64,000 nucleotides of DNA from Verrucomicrobiota bacterium (GCA_038744685.1 JBCDMB010000001.1:124001-188000); one strand, 5' to 3'; positions 27,998 through 36,671 are shown, counted from the first letter of the stretch. Translations and numbers: made by a program. The notes: generated by a model from the letters alone, not told the origin.

Positions 27998-30112
27998 TCA
28001 CACCTTCTGTCGCCGAAGATCCAGAGTGACTTTGTATTCAGGAGAGATTCTCGGAGTTACTCTGGTGGCGACTTTTCCTACGAGCTCGTTTGCAGGGATC
28101 CAGCGGGCTTTTCGTCGCTTGGCGGCCTCTGCGTCAGTTTTTGGAAAGCCGTCGTAAACGGGCTGGGTGGGATGCCAGTGGTGATAGCGGGCGGCTGTCT
28201 TCGTCTTTCCGGATTTCTGATCCACCCATTCGAAGAGGAGGGGGGATTGGATGGGGACGTTCGGATGGAGAGCGGGGTGGGCGCTCGCGCACTTGTAGCG
28301 CACTCCGGCAACAGGGGAGCCGTTTACCTCGGTGAAAGCGACTTCGATGCCATTGATGAGCAAAAACCCTTTTTCAAGGCAAGCGCTGTCACTGAGGCGG
28401 ATCTCCAAGCGATCGGTGGAGTTGTCTACTTTGCGGACAGTGGCCCGTCCCTGGCTCTCCTCGGCCATGAGGGGAAAGGATTCGAGGGCTTGGCGCACTT
28501 CGATTTGCCCGTTGGGAATCTCAAACTTTCCCCGGAGAGGAAAGCGGAAGTCAAAGATGGGTTTGAGCCAGCCGGAAGAAAAAGGGAGACCCGTCTGTTG
28601 AAGGTCTGTGCAGATCTCCTCCACATCCTGCCAAAGTCGTGAAGGGAGGAAAAACTCGTCGTGGAGTGTAGTGCCGAAACGGCGTAGGCGTTTACGGAAA
28701 GGTTTGAGAAAGAGGCGGGTGACGATGCTGCGGAGAAAGAGTGCGGCTACGGCATTCATTCGTGCTTCCGGGAGGGTTTCAAACGCACGAAACTCAATGA
28801 TGCCCATACAACCATTAGGGGCGGCGGTATTGAAGAACTTATCGAAACAAAGCTCGGCACGGTGAGTGTTCCCAGCCGCATCCGTCATCAGATTCTTCAG
28901 GAAATGGTCGATTCGCGCCGGATCAAAATCGCTCTGAACAGATGCCATCCCTTCGCAGGCGACCTCGGTTTCGTAGAGGCTGTGGGTGGGTCCCTCATCG
29001 AAACGTGGAGCCTGACACCCCGGGCCGACATATTGCCCGGAAAAGGCGTAGGAAAGGGCGGGGTGGTGTTGCCAGAAGCGAAGGAGAGAGGAAATCCGCT
29101 CTGGCTTGGTGACGAACGGATTTGTTTCGACGGATGTGCCGCCGAGGGCGAGGTGAAAACCGCCCCCCGTTCCGTTTTCGGCGCCGTTCAAGTGAAGTCG
29201 GGTGGTGACCAAGCCTACTTTTCGGGCTGCTTTGTCTGCAGCCGAAAGGCCCGCTTGAAACTCGAACCAATTGTTTGAGGGAGGAAGATTGACCTCCAAA
29301 ACTCCAGGATCAGCAGCGAGGCCGTAGGTGCGAACCTCCTCTGGGCATCCTCCAGGGGCGTATCCACAAAAGATCAGGTCCCTGAGGTCATTCTCTTCTG
29401 CGATTGTCTCCAGCAGAGTCACCAGCTTCCGGAAGGCCTTCCATTTCAGAGGCGGGATGAAGATACCTAGAGCCCCATTTTTGCATTCGATCGTCAGGGC
29501 TTTTCTTCCGGTTCTCTTCGGAAGTTCGTCGAGGGGTAGACGGAGACCGATCGGAGAGTCTCCCTCGATCAGAGGAATTGGCTTTTCCTTCGACCATGGC
29601 CATTGAACCGACTTCCACGATTTTCCATCGTGATCCAGCGGAAGGACCCATCCTGCAACCTTCTTGGTGTTGGAGTCCTCTTCTAGGGCGGGAATGAGGC
29701 GGCCTTTCAAGTCCAGTTTTTCGGCGATCTTGTTGGCGATCCGAGTGGCCTTACTGGCGGTGTTGGATCCCTTGCGGTCTTCCAATAGAAGCCGATGAGG
29801 TTGGGTCCAAAGCTTTTCGTCTGCGTGATCGACGAGGAGGACGTTCCAGCGGGGCAGAGGTTCGCCAGGATACCATTTGCCAAAAATTTGAAGAACAAGC
29901 GCGCCTGGACACTCGGCTTCCAAAAGTCGGGCGGCCATTTTTCTCGCGTAGTCCAGTTTCTCGGGTCCCATCGCATCCAAATTCCATTCCGCGCCAGTGG
30001 GATGGTGGGGGAGGTAGGTAGGCTCTCCGCCCATGGTCAGACAAATCCCGCGATCGGTGAGCTTCTGCTCCACGATCTCTGCAACCTGTTCGAGTGATAA
30101 GCCTTTTGTCAT
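27998..30112 (-). CDS. DUF2126 protein (transglutaminase-associated), stand-alone
   Basis: A 704-residue protein matching the C-terminal DUF2126 part of large bacterial transglutaminase-like proteins. CLTMGGEPTY (about residues 23-32) is the family's opening motif. Others are LVLQIFGKWYPGEPLPRWN, DPGVLEVNLPP, LHLNGAENGTGGGFHLALGG and GCMGIIEFRAFE. In many Proteobacteria the same unit is fused behind a transglutaminase domain of about 1100 residues in total; here no transglutaminase is attached or adjacent. Start: ATG 30112, avoiding a 16-residue upstream extension. Its fold resembles ATP-grasp/gln-synthetase-like ligases according to general knowledge; activity is not established. Confidence 0.85.
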   Translation of the reverse strand: MTKGLSLEQVAEIVEQKLTDRGICLTMGGEPTYLPHHPTGAEWNLDAMGPEKLDYARKMAARLLEAECPGALVLQIFGKWYPGEPLPRWNVLLVDHADEKLWTQPHRLLLEDRKGSNTASKATRIANKIAEKLDLKGRLIPALEEDSNTKKVAGWVLPLDHDGKSWKSVQWPWSKEKPIPLIEGDSPIGLRLPLDELPKRTGRKALTIECKNGALGIFIPPLKWKAFRKLVTLLETIAEENDLRDLIFCGYAPGGCPEEVRTYGLAADPGVLEVNLPPSNNWFEFQAGLSAADKAARKVGLVTTRLHLNGAENGTGGGFHLALGGTSVETNPFVTKPERISSLLRFWQHHPALSYAFSGQYVGPGCQAPRFDEGPTHSLYETEVACEGMASVQSDFDPARIDHFLKNLMTDAAGNTHRAELCFDKFFNTAAPNGCMGIIEFRAFETLPEARMNAVAALFLRSIVTRLFLKPFRKRLRRFGTTLHDEFFLPSRLWQDVEEICTDLQQTGLPFSSGWLKPIFDFRFPLRGKFEIPNGQIEVRQALESFPLMAEESQGRATVRKVDNSTDRLEIRLSDSACLEKGFLLINGIEVAFTEVNGSPVAGVRYKCASAHPALHPNVPIQSPLLFEWVDQKSGKTKTAARYHHWHPTQPVYDGFPKTDAEAAKRRKARWIPANELVGKVATRVTPRISPEYKVTLDLRRQKV

Positions 30113-30248
30113 GGGAGGGTGTGTCCCGCGTAGAAGATGACGCTTTGCGGGCGGTGACAAGATTTTAGGGAAGCTGGATTGATGCCGTAATTTTCTTCGG
30201 AAGGCCGATCATCCTCCAGTTTATTTGCGATGGGTTGGGCAACTCCTC

Positions 30249-30364
30249 GGAACTCAGGTCTAAGGCCACAGATTGAGAACTGCAATTTGCAAGGGGTAGC
30301 CTTGGTTCTGCGAACCGGGGTGGCAGTTGTAGGGGACTTCCCCGGAACTGAGTTCCGAGGCCAC
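30249..30364. repeat. Pair of GAGGCCAC-type 21-bp repeats
   Basis: The stretch before the lytic transglycosylase contains GGAACTCAGGTCT plus AAGGCCAC at 30249-30269 and GGAACTGAGTTCC plus GAGGCCAC at 30344-30364. These match the two copies at 21052 and 21207. The first 13 bases are palindromic in the best copies. Between them lies a further weak hairpin around GGTTCTGCGAACC (30304-30316). No gene is seen from 30113 to 30452. Confidence 0.55.
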
Positions 30365-30452
30365 GATGGTTGTGTGGGAGATTCCAGATTTTTCCGAGTC
30401 ACCCAACCTCACATTTGCAATCCAGGTCTCCCTCTGAATGCTCGGTGCTACG

Positions 30453-31424
30453 ATGCGGCAGTTATTACCTCTTCTTTCTTTCGGATGCTTCATGGCTATC
30501 GGACTAGGTCCGATCCTGTCTGCTCAGGTTCCGGAGATTTCGCGGGAGCAAGTGGATGAGGTGATCGATCTCGCTTGGGATCTTGGGGAGGCGTGGCAGC
30601 GTGGGGAGCTGCCGGACTTAGCATTTACTCCGGATGAGTTTGAGACACTGGCTTTGCGGCTTGAAGAAGCTCTGAGATCTGAGCGGCTGGAAGCTCTGGC
30701 AGATCTGCAGACGATCCTGCCGACGGTGATGGCTGCGTTGTCAGAGACCGAAAGTGGACGTCACTACGTGGCCTGGTTGTTACAGCGATACGACTACGCT
30801 GTAGTTGCGCGATGGTCAGAGGAAGAAGCACAGGAGGAAGCGGAAAAGGCTGCAAAGGCTCCTCGGCCGGAACAGGTGGACGCGTTTCAAAACGAGTATG
30901 TGACCAACTTGGACGTATGGCGCTACCGCATTTCGGAGCGGCAGACGCCGCGGCCTCGTCCGGGTCTGGTCCCGCTTCTGCAGAACATTTTTTCCGATAA
31001 GGGAGTGCCGGAGGAGTTGGTTTGGCTGGCTGAAGTGGAGTCTTCTTTTGATCCAGAAGCACTCAGTCCTGTCGGAGCGAAGGGACTCTTTCAATTTATG
31101 CCGAAGACGGCTGAGTGGATGGGTTTATCATTGAACCCGGAAGATGAACGGGTGAATCCGGCGCTGAGCGCTGCCGCAGCGGCTGACTATCTTCGCTACC
31201 TCTTCAAGAGGTTTGAGTCATGGCCTTTGGTCTTTGCGGCCTATAACGCCGGAGAGGGGCGGGTCCGACGATTACTCTCAAGCGAGTCTGCCATGGATTT
31301 TAACGGCATCGCCTCAGTCCTTCCCTCCGAGACCCGGATGTACGTTCCGAAAGTACTTGCAACCATTCAACTGCGAGAGGGAATCGATCCAGCAAAAATC
31401 CCAGCACCGAAGGCGGAGAGATAG
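30453..31424 (+). CDS. Lytic transglycosylase (SLT domain, MltD-like)
   Basis: A 323-residue exported murein hydrolase. The signal peptide is MRQLLPLLSFGCFMAIGLG. Residues about 180-290 form the SLT domain: VWLAEVESSFDPEALSPVGA with catalytic Glu in VES, GLFQFMPKTAEWMG and FAAYNAGEGRVRRLL. It cuts glycan strands of peptidoglycan to give 1,6-anhydromuramic ends. The N-terminal half is a helical, Glu/Ala-rich domain; no LysM repeats are seen, unlike full MltD. I use the ATG at 30453; the one at 30438 adds five residues. Confidence 0.92.
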   Translation: MRQLLPLLSFGCFMAIGLGPILSAQVPEISREQVDEVIDLAWDLGEAWQRGELPDLAFTPDEFETLALRLEEALRSERLEALADLQTILPTVMAALSETESGRHYVAWLLQRYDYAVVARWSEEEAQEEAEKAAKAPRPEQVDAFQNEYVTNLDVWRYRISERQTPRPRPGLVPLLQNIFSDKGVPEELVWLAEVESSFDPEALSPVGAKGLFQFMPKTAEWMGLSLNPEDERVNPALSAAAAADYLRYLFKRFESWPLVFAAYNAGEGRVRRLLSSESAMDFNGIASVLPSETRMYVPKVLATIQLREGIDPAKIPAPKAER

Positions 31425-31470
31425 CTCATTATCACAATCGATTCAATAGACCCCTGTAAATTGCACCGAG

Positions 31471-31506
31471 TAAGATTAAGATTAAGATTAAGATTAAGAT
31501 TAAGAT
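31471..31506. repeat. Perfect hexanucleotide tandem repeat (TAAGAT)x6
   Basis: Six perfect TAAGAT units in tandem lie 47 bp after the lytic transglycosylase stop. Their perfection suggests recent slippage. No supported gene spans them. The rest of 31425-31756 holds nothing recognisable and is visibly more A/T-rich than its surroundings. Confidence 0.8.
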
Positions 31507-31756
31507 CACGTTCACAGCCACTTGAACTAGTGCCTTTCGCGGCAAGCTGGGCGTATTCGATAATTCACCACAACTACAATTGGTGGACGTCAAGTGAGTC
31601 GCTTATTCGCGAGAAACAGAACCTTGCGAAGAGGGAAAACGTGACCTCGTTGTCAAGGTGTCATGCGTTCACTCGATCATTGAGAACGAATCGTGGTGCA
31701 AAAATTCTAATTGAGAGAAATGCAGGCATATATCTCTTATTTCTCGAGAAACGTTT

Positions 31757-32086
31757 ATGATTATCCTTTGGCTTAGGGCTACATCCTCTGTGATTCTTTG
31801 CCTTTTTTCATCATGGATCTTCTTTATGATGTTTGATGTACGCCTCACTTGGGCGTTTCATAAAACGGGTGAGTTCGGAGGTTTCTTCTTCGGCTATCGA
31901 TTCGCAGTAAGAAGGCTCCCGGAAACGTATATCATTTCGATTTTGGCCTTATGTATCGCCATAGTATTGTGCTCACCGATACTGAAGATGAAATGGAGAG
32001 CAGTAGTCGGCGCCCCGGTTCTTTTATCGCTCCTGCTGTGTATCGTCTCCTTTTGTGCAACCTTGTTTCTACCGCTCGTTCTCTAA
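31757..32086 (+). CDS. Small predicted membrane protein, unknown
   Basis: A 109-residue very hydrophobic protein with three likely membrane segments (about 5-28, 58-78 and 85-108) and a loop carrying FFFGYRFAVRRLPETY. No family recognised. It lies alone in an A/T-rich stretch (31.4-32.2 kb) that differs from the neighbouring core genes, which could mean recent acquisition. Small hydrophobic reading frames also arise by chance, so it may not be a gene. Confidence 0.45.
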   Translation: MIILWLRATSSVILCLFSSWIFFMMFDVRLTWAFHKTGEFGGFFFGYRFAVRRLPETYIISILALCIAIVLCSPILKMKWRAVVGAPVLLSLLLCIVSFCATLFLPLVL

Positions 32087-32261
32087 AGAAACTAACCCAA
32101 ACTAAGCGTGGAAACCCTGAGTGGAATGTCGATTGCCGACTGTCAATGTGATCCTGTTTATAATCGTAATCCAATCGAGTATGATGGTTACGATTTGGAG
32201 ACCAGACGACCCGTCTGCAAGGCTTAGTCGTTTGGTTGCTCTTCAGAATCTTTGGGTGCGT

Positions 32262-32729
32262 TCACTGGGTTTTTTGGAATCCTTCTGCCTCGAGGGTTTT
32301 CTCAAATCGGATCTGTCCGTCATCGAGAAAGCCGTTCTCTTTCCAACCAAGCCGTTTGTAGAAACCTACTGCTCTCAATTCACAACCGGGGCCTGTAGAG
32401 AGCCACAAATCCCTTTTTCCATTCTGAAACAGCTTTCTCTCCGTTTCTGTCATCAGTGCCCGCCCGACCCCTTGATTCTCGTCCGCAGGACGCACGAAGC
32501 AGGCGAAAATATAACCCTCCGAAATCCTGGCCATCGTGAACCCGACCGGTCTTTCGTTCATTTCGGCAAGCAAGCTGATATACTCTCCCCCAGTAATCAT
32601 CTCAGCGACTGTTTCGGGAGTGATATCCAACTCGGCCAGTTCTTCTCTTGACTGGTGGTTTTCGATTACCGAACAACGAATATCGAACAAGTCTTCGACA
32701 TCGGTCTCCCTTGCAGCTCGGATTCTCAC
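32262..32729 (-). CDS. GNAT-family N-acetyltransferase
   Basis: A 155-residue GNAT protein. The acetyl-CoA binding loop is FVRPADENQGVGRALM (Q/R-x-x-G-x-G/A form), with ERKLFQNGKRDLWLSTGPG and AVGFYKRLGWKENG as the usual later motifs. Substrate cannot be inferred. It overlaps ispF by 4 bp as the last gene of the pyrF-ispD-ispF unit, probably an operon hitchhiker. Confidence 0.88.
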   Translation of the reverse strand: MRIRAARETDVEDLFDIRCSVIENHQSREELAELDITPETVAEMITGGEYISLLAEMNERPVGFTMARISEGYIFACFVRPADENQGVGRALMTETERKLFQNGKRDLWLSTGPGCELRAVGFYKRLGWKENGFLDDGQIRFEKTLEAEGFQKTQ

Positions 32730-33226
32730 TCCGATTTCTCTTGTTGGATCAGTAAAACCGTCGCCATAGCCGCTATTCCTTCACCCCTTCCGATTGAACC
32801 AAGTCCTTCGTTGGTAGTTGCCTGAATTCCAACCTGGTCTACGGTGGCGCCCAATGTCTCAGCGAGTCTAGTCCGCATCGCATCGATCCACGGCCCGATC
32901 TTGGGCTGCTCGGCGACTACCATGACGTCGAGATTGCCAAGGACGTAACCCTGTTGCCCTGCGGCCTCTTTCGCGAAGGCGAGAATCTTTTGGCTGTCGA
33001 TGTTGAGGTAGGCCGGGTCACCGGGTGGGAAGTGTTTTCCGATGTCCGGAAGCGCAAGGGCTCCGAAGATTGCGTCCGCAGCGGCGTGGGTGAGGCAGTC
33101 CGCGTCGGAATGTCCTTCGAGGCCGGGTGTGTCGGGGATTTTGATCCCTCCGAGAATCAGGGGTCGATCCGGGTGGAACCGGTGAACGTCGTAAGCGATG
33201 CCGGTGCGGAAGGGGAGTGGTTTCAT
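32726..33226 (-). CDS. ispF: 2-C-methyl-D-erythritol 2,4-cyclodiphosphate synthase
   Basis: A 166-residue MEP-pathway enzyme that cyclises CDP-methylerythritol 2-phosphate with release of CMP. The zinc and active-site motifs are GIAYDVHRF (D-x-H), LEGHSDADCLTHAAADAIFG and DIGKHFPPGDPAY. The C-terminal TTNEGLGSIGRGEGIAAMA is typical. It overlaps ispD and the acetyltransferase by 4 bp each, so the MEP genes are translationally coupled. Confidence 0.96.
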   Translation of the reverse strand: MKPLPFRTGIAYDVHRFHPDRPLILGGIKIPDTPGLEGHSDADCLTHAAADAIFGALALPDIGKHFPPGDPAYLNIDSQKILAFAKEAAGQQGYVLGNLDVMVVAEQPKIGPWIDAMRTRLAETLGATVDQVGIQATTNEGLGSIGRGEGIAAMATVLLIQQEKSE

Positions 33227-33987
33227 TGGGGATCCTCGGAGGCGAAGTTTGGATTCTGGATCAGAAAGGAGGCGAGAACGAGATCCCCGGGTTTTGTGAT
33301 TTTGATATTGGGGAAAGACGGTTCGACGAGTGAGATGCGTGCTCCGTCGGCTGTGGCAACCGAACAGTCGTCAGTATGCAGTTCGTCTTCCTGCCTTGCT
33401 CTTTGATAGGCATCAAAAATCAGGTTAAAGGCGAAGGCCTGTGGAGTTTCCATCGCCCAACATCCGCGGCGGTCGATCGGACGGAGCCGACAAAGCCGTG
33501 CTTGCTGTTTCCTGCGGTCCACTCGGTTGAGGGTGTCGGTAACGGGCCGGGCGAGTGAGGCGGCTTTGTCCTGCAATACCCTCTCGAAAAGAATCTGGAT
33601 GTCCGAAGAGCGAACGAGAGGGCGAGCGCAGTCATGGATAAAGATGTAATCGGTATCGAGCCCGGCAATCGTTAGGCCCCGAAAGACGCTATCCTGCCTT
33701 CTGGCCCCTCCCTGAGTCCACAAACAGGGAAGGGTGGGGATCCCGTCGGGCAAATCGGCAAGTTCACCTTTGAGTCGATCACGCTGCTCAGCATCTCGGT
33801 AGACCACGACTGCTTCGTCGAAAATCCCGGTTTCGGCGAAGGCTTCAAAACTGCGTCTAAAACTGCTTTTCCCTTCGATAGGAACGAGAATTTTATCAGT
33901 CACCGCACCTTTCATCCGGTTGCCTTTCCCCGCGCTCAGCAGAATGACCCGATTACAGTAGGAGCTACCTGGAGAGGGAGACGCCAT
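33223..33987 (-). CDS. ispD: 2-C-methyl-D-erythritol 4-phosphate cytidylyltransferase
   Basis: A 254-residue nucleotidyltransferase that makes CDP-methylerythritol from MEP and CTP. ILLSAGKGNRMKG is the CTP-binding loop (usually AAGxGxRM). Also present are ARRQDSVFRGL, FIHDCARPLV and the C-terminal ETPQAFAF, TDDCS and NIKITKPGDL. The sequence is slightly longer than E. coli IspD at the N-terminus. It sits between pyrF (17-bp gap) and ispF (4-bp overlap), giving consecutive MEP-pathway steps from one message. Confidence 0.94.
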   Translation of the reverse strand: MASPSPGSSYCNRVILLSAGKGNRMKGAVTDKILVPIEGKSSFRRSFEAFAETGIFDEAVVVYRDAEQRDRLKGELADLPDGIPTLPCLWTQGGARRQDSVFRGLTIAGLDTDYIFIHDCARPLVRSSDIQILFERVLQDKAASLARPVTDTLNRVDRRKQQARLCRLRPIDRRGCWAMETPQAFAFNLIFDAYQRARQEDELHTDDCSVATADGARISLVEPSFPNIKITKPGDLVLASFLIQNPNFASEDPQ

Positions 33988-34004
33988 TGCGATTTGTATG
34001 AGAA

Positions 34005-34724
34005 TTACTGATACGATCCAGCAATCTCAACAGCTATCTCATCGTAGGCCTTCAAAGGATCGCTGGCCTCGTAGATAGGACGACCAATCACCAGATGAGA
34101 GGAGCCTGCCCGGGCGGCTTCGGCGGGCGTCATGACCCGCTTTTGGTCTCCTTTCTCAGATCCGGCAGGACGAATCCCCGGAACAACAAGGATAGGATCG
34201 GGACCAAACTCCCCTCGCATTGCTTCCACCTCCAGTGCGGAGCAGACAATTCCGTCAGCACCTCCTTTCAGTGCGAGTGCTGCCAGCCGCATCGCCGCAG
34301 ATTCGGGATCCCCCTTCATACCAATCTTTTCCATGCTCTTGTCACTAATCGAAGTGAGCAGAGTAACCGCGATAATCTTCAATTCCGGATGGGTGCGGTC
34401 TCTCGCTTCACAGGCCGCTTCGATCATTCCCGAGCTCCCAGCTGCGTGAATCGTGAGTAGTTCGATCGGCCAGTGGGAGAGGCTCTCCACCGCGTGGGCT
34501 ACGGTATTTGGAATATCGTGGAGCTTTAGATCGAGAAAGACCTTGTGTCCACGATTCGCGAAGGCCTCGACAATACTGGGGCCATAGCGGGTGAAAAGTT
34601 GGAGGCCGACCTTTACTCGGCGGGGGCGACTGTGCATCCGGTCGAGAAGGTGCATGGCCTCCTCTTTTGCCGGAAGATCGAGGGCAACGATGATATCACA
34701 GGGAGGATTTTGCGGAACGGACAT
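34005..34724 (-). CDS. pyrF: Orotidine-5'-phosphate decarboxylase
   Basis: A 239-residue enzyme of de novo pyrimidine synthesis that converts OMP to UMP. VALDLPAKEEAM is the opening beta strand. The catalytic tetrad Lys/Asp is in VFLDLKLHDIPNTV, and PGIRPAG is the phosphate-binding loop. It is the first gene of the minus-strand unit with ispD and ispF. No other pyr gene is nearby. Confidence 0.96.
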   Translation of the reverse strand: MSVPQNPPCDIIVALDLPAKEEAMHLLDRMHSRPRRVKVGLQLFTRYGPSIVEAFANRGHKVFLDLKLHDIPNTVAHAVESLSHWPIELLTIHAAGSSGMIEAACEARDRTHPELKIIAVTLLTSISDKSMEKIGMKGDPESAAMRLAALALKGGADGIVCSALEVEAMRGEFGPDPILVVPGIRPAGSEKGDQKRVMTPAEAARAGSSHLVIGRPIYEASDPLKAYDEIAVEIAGSYQ

Positions 34725-34819
34725 AGCGGTGCGATCTTTCGATCACCGTCAGCGGGAGGCAAGTGATTTGTCAGCGATTTGTCCTCGTCTCATCGTAGGG
34801 CTGCGGCTAGGAGTGGGAA

Positions 34820-35461
34820 ATGGAATGGGAAGTCGTCGCTTGGGTGATCCTGCTGTTTTTGGTCATTATCGGACTGGGATTTATGGTTACCCGCCGGTCC
34901 TCCAATTCGATCCGTGCCAACTTTGAGTCACTGTCTCACGATTACGGTCTCGAGATTACCCTTCCCGAAGCAAAAGGATTTGGACTTTTTCAGGCTTCCC
35001 CGAGCGTCTTTGGGGAATGGGAGGGTCGCAAGATGAGCGTGCAAACGATGACAGCGGGCCTCAAGGATTCCCGGCAGGCCGAGACAGCGGTTCATTTGGA
35101 GACGGCTTTACGGGAAGACTGCCGTTTGGTGATACGGTCCAAACGCGGGCTCAATCGATTGGAACGGAGCGAATTTAAAAAGCTGATTCGGGTTAAGGGG
35201 CCGTCTGAAGATTTCGACAAACGAATCTCCATCATGACCAATCGTCCGGAGTGGGTGAGTGAACGGATCACGGCGAAGATGTGTGAGCGGATCCTTGCTG
35301 AACTGGGATCGACCCACGGAACGGTTCTTTTGGTGAAAAGCACGCTCACCTACCGGGAGCTTGGTCTTCTCACAGGACGGGGAACCGTCGAGCGTATCGA
35401 GATGATGATTGCGCTTCTTAAATGGCTGGCGGATACGCTGGAGGATGGCGAAGGTGCATAG
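34820..35461 (+). CDS. Unknown membrane-anchored protein
   Basis: A 213-residue protein with one N-terminal transmembrane helix (residues about 5-23, VVAWVILLFLVIIGLGFMV) and a cytoplasmic soluble part. The soluble part includes GLFQASPSVFGEWEGRKMSV and FDKRISIMTNRPEWVSERI. I do not recognise the family. It lies divergent from pyrF and 75 bp before the ThuA-like gene. Composition looks native. Confidence 0.75.
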   Translation: MEWEVVAWVILLFLVIIGLGFMVTRRSSNSIRANFESLSHDYGLEITLPEAKGFGLFQASPSVFGEWEGRKMSVQTMTAGLKDSRQAETAVHLETALREDCRLVIRSKRGLNRLERSEFKKLIRVKGPSEDFDKRISIMTNRPEWVSERITAKMCERILAELGSTHGTVLLVKSTLTYRELGLLTGRGTVERIEMMIALLKWLADTLEDGEGA

Positions 35462-35536
35462 AACCTCTCTTAGCTTCTGGACGAGGACTAGCCAGAGAAG
35501 CTTTCAGGTAGATCCAGCTGTAACGAGTATCATTCG

Positions 35537-36214
35537 ATGAAGGAGCCTCACGAACTTTTAAGAGTGGCTGTCGTAACTGGGGGCCATCCGTTTGACGTAG
35601 TCGGCTTTCAAGATTTTTGGTCCGATATGCCGGGTGTGAAGTGCTACATTCAACACCTTGAGCATTACTGTTCTTCCAGCGAGAAGGAGCAGGATCGGTA
35701 CGAGGCAGTAGTGTTTTACAATATGACGGATGCTGTCCCGTCAGACAAAGAGCAACCGTGGTGGAAAGGGGCGCCCGAGACTGCGCTCAGGAGGATGACT
35801 AAAAAGGGAGTAGGAGTGGTCATCTGGCATCATGCCCTCGTCGCATTTCCGGGTTGGGAGTTTTGGGACCTGGTTTGTGGTCATTCACGGAGAACCCTGA
35901 AGCCTCACTTTGACCAAGAAGTGAATCATTCCGTTCAGGATGTGGATCACCCGATCCTACGAGGACTCCCCCGGCACTTTAGTTTGATCGATGAGACTTA
36001 TGAAATGGCAGAGCCGGAAGCAGAAGGAAACCATGTGCTCTTAACCACCGACCACCCGGATAGCCTGCGATCTCAAGTATGGCTGCGAGAGTGCGGGGAA
36101 AGCCGGGTTCTCTGCCTAATTCCCGGACACGATCACCACACTTGGAACGCCCCAGAATTCAGACAACTCTTTTCCCAGGGTATTCAATGGGTGGCACGGA
36201 GAAGAGTTCTCTGA
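35537..36214 (+). CDS. ThuA-domain (trehalose-utilisation-like) protein
   Basis: A 225-residue protein of the ThuA/glutamine-amidotransferase-like fold. VVTGGHPFDVVGFQDFW opens it, followed by AVVFYNMTDAV, VVIWHHALVAFPGWEF and IPGHDHHTWNAPEFRQLFSQ near the end. The family is common in sugar-degrading Planctomycetes and Verrucomicrobiota. ThuA itself modifies sugars (keto-sugar interconversion is proposed), but this member's substrate is not known. No signal peptide is present. A strong hairpin/T-run terminator follows at 36329-36358. Confidence 0.88.
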   Translation: MKEPHELLRVAVVTGGHPFDVVGFQDFWSDMPGVKCYIQHLEHYCSSSEKEQDRYEAVVFYNMTDAVPSDKEQPWWKGAPETALRRMTKKGVGVVIWHHALVAFPGWEFWDLVCGHSRRTLKPHFDQEVNHSVQDVDHPILRGLPRHFSLIDETYEMAEPEAEGNHVLLTTDHPDSLRSQVWLRECGESRVLCLIPGHDHHTWNAPEFRQLFSQGIQWVARRRVL

Positions 36215-36328
36215 AACCAACTCACAATCGGGCAATTCTGTTTGAGGATTCAAGACAAAGTTAATAACGCGGGCGTATGGTCTCTGTGCGCAATGCGTAT
36301 CACGCCAGCCCAAGAAAGCGTTTTTTAG

Positions 36329-36358
36329 AACACGCGTCGAAAAGGCGCGTGTTTTTTT
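36329..36358 (+). terminator. Intrinsic terminator / rpmB leader hairpin
   Basis: AACACGCG (36329-36336) pairs with CGCGTGTT (36346-36353) around TCGAAAAGG and runs into seven T residues. It lies 115 bp after the ThuA-like stop and 65 bp before the rpmB start. It is either the terminator of the former or an attenuator in the leader of the latter. Confidence 0.8.
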
Positions 36359-36422
36359 GCTCACTTTTAGGTTGATCGAAGGGGTCGGAGGGTCTTTTCT
36401 CCTCGGTTTCCCACACTCAGTC

Positions 36423-36653
36423 ATGTCCAGAATTTGTGCAATTACAGGTCGTCGTCCCATCCGTGGGGGTAGCATTACCCGAAAGGGGCAATCCAAAAAG
36501 AGCGGTGGTATTGGAACTCACGTAGTGAAGAATACCAAACGAACTTTCCGACCCAATCTCCAGCGGGTTCGGGTTCGCCTGCCCAATGGGCAAGTGAAGC
36601 GAATCTGGGTCTCCGCTAAGGCAATCAAGGCGGGCAAGATCGTAAAGGCCTAG
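36423..36653 (+). CDS. rpmB: 50S ribosomal protein bL28
   Basis: A 76-residue ribosomal protein. It opens MSRICAITGRRPIRGGSITR (variant of the family MSRxCxxTGKxP) and continues with a basic stretch HVVKNTKRTFRPNLQRVRV and KRIWVSAKAIKAGKIVKA. Only one of the four zinc-ribbon-type cysteines seen in some homologues is present, so this is the zinc-independent form. Start is ATG 36423; an upstream in-frame extension reads through the terminator loop and is rejected. Confidence 0.96.
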   Translation: MSRICAITGRRPIRGGSITRKGQSKKSGGIGTHVVKNTKRTFRPNLQRVRVRLPNGQVKRIWVSAKAIKAGKIVKA

Positions 36654-36671
36654 CCTTTCCTCATTGGTTTA

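Noticed and set aside
27860-28642. 260-codon frame opposite the DUF2126 gene
   Set aside because: Overlaps a clearly coding minus-strand gene in its entirety after the first 140 bp, and has no recognisable motif.
31471-31506. CRISPR-like array
   Set aside because: The repeat is six contiguous hexamers without spacers, so it is a microsatellite.
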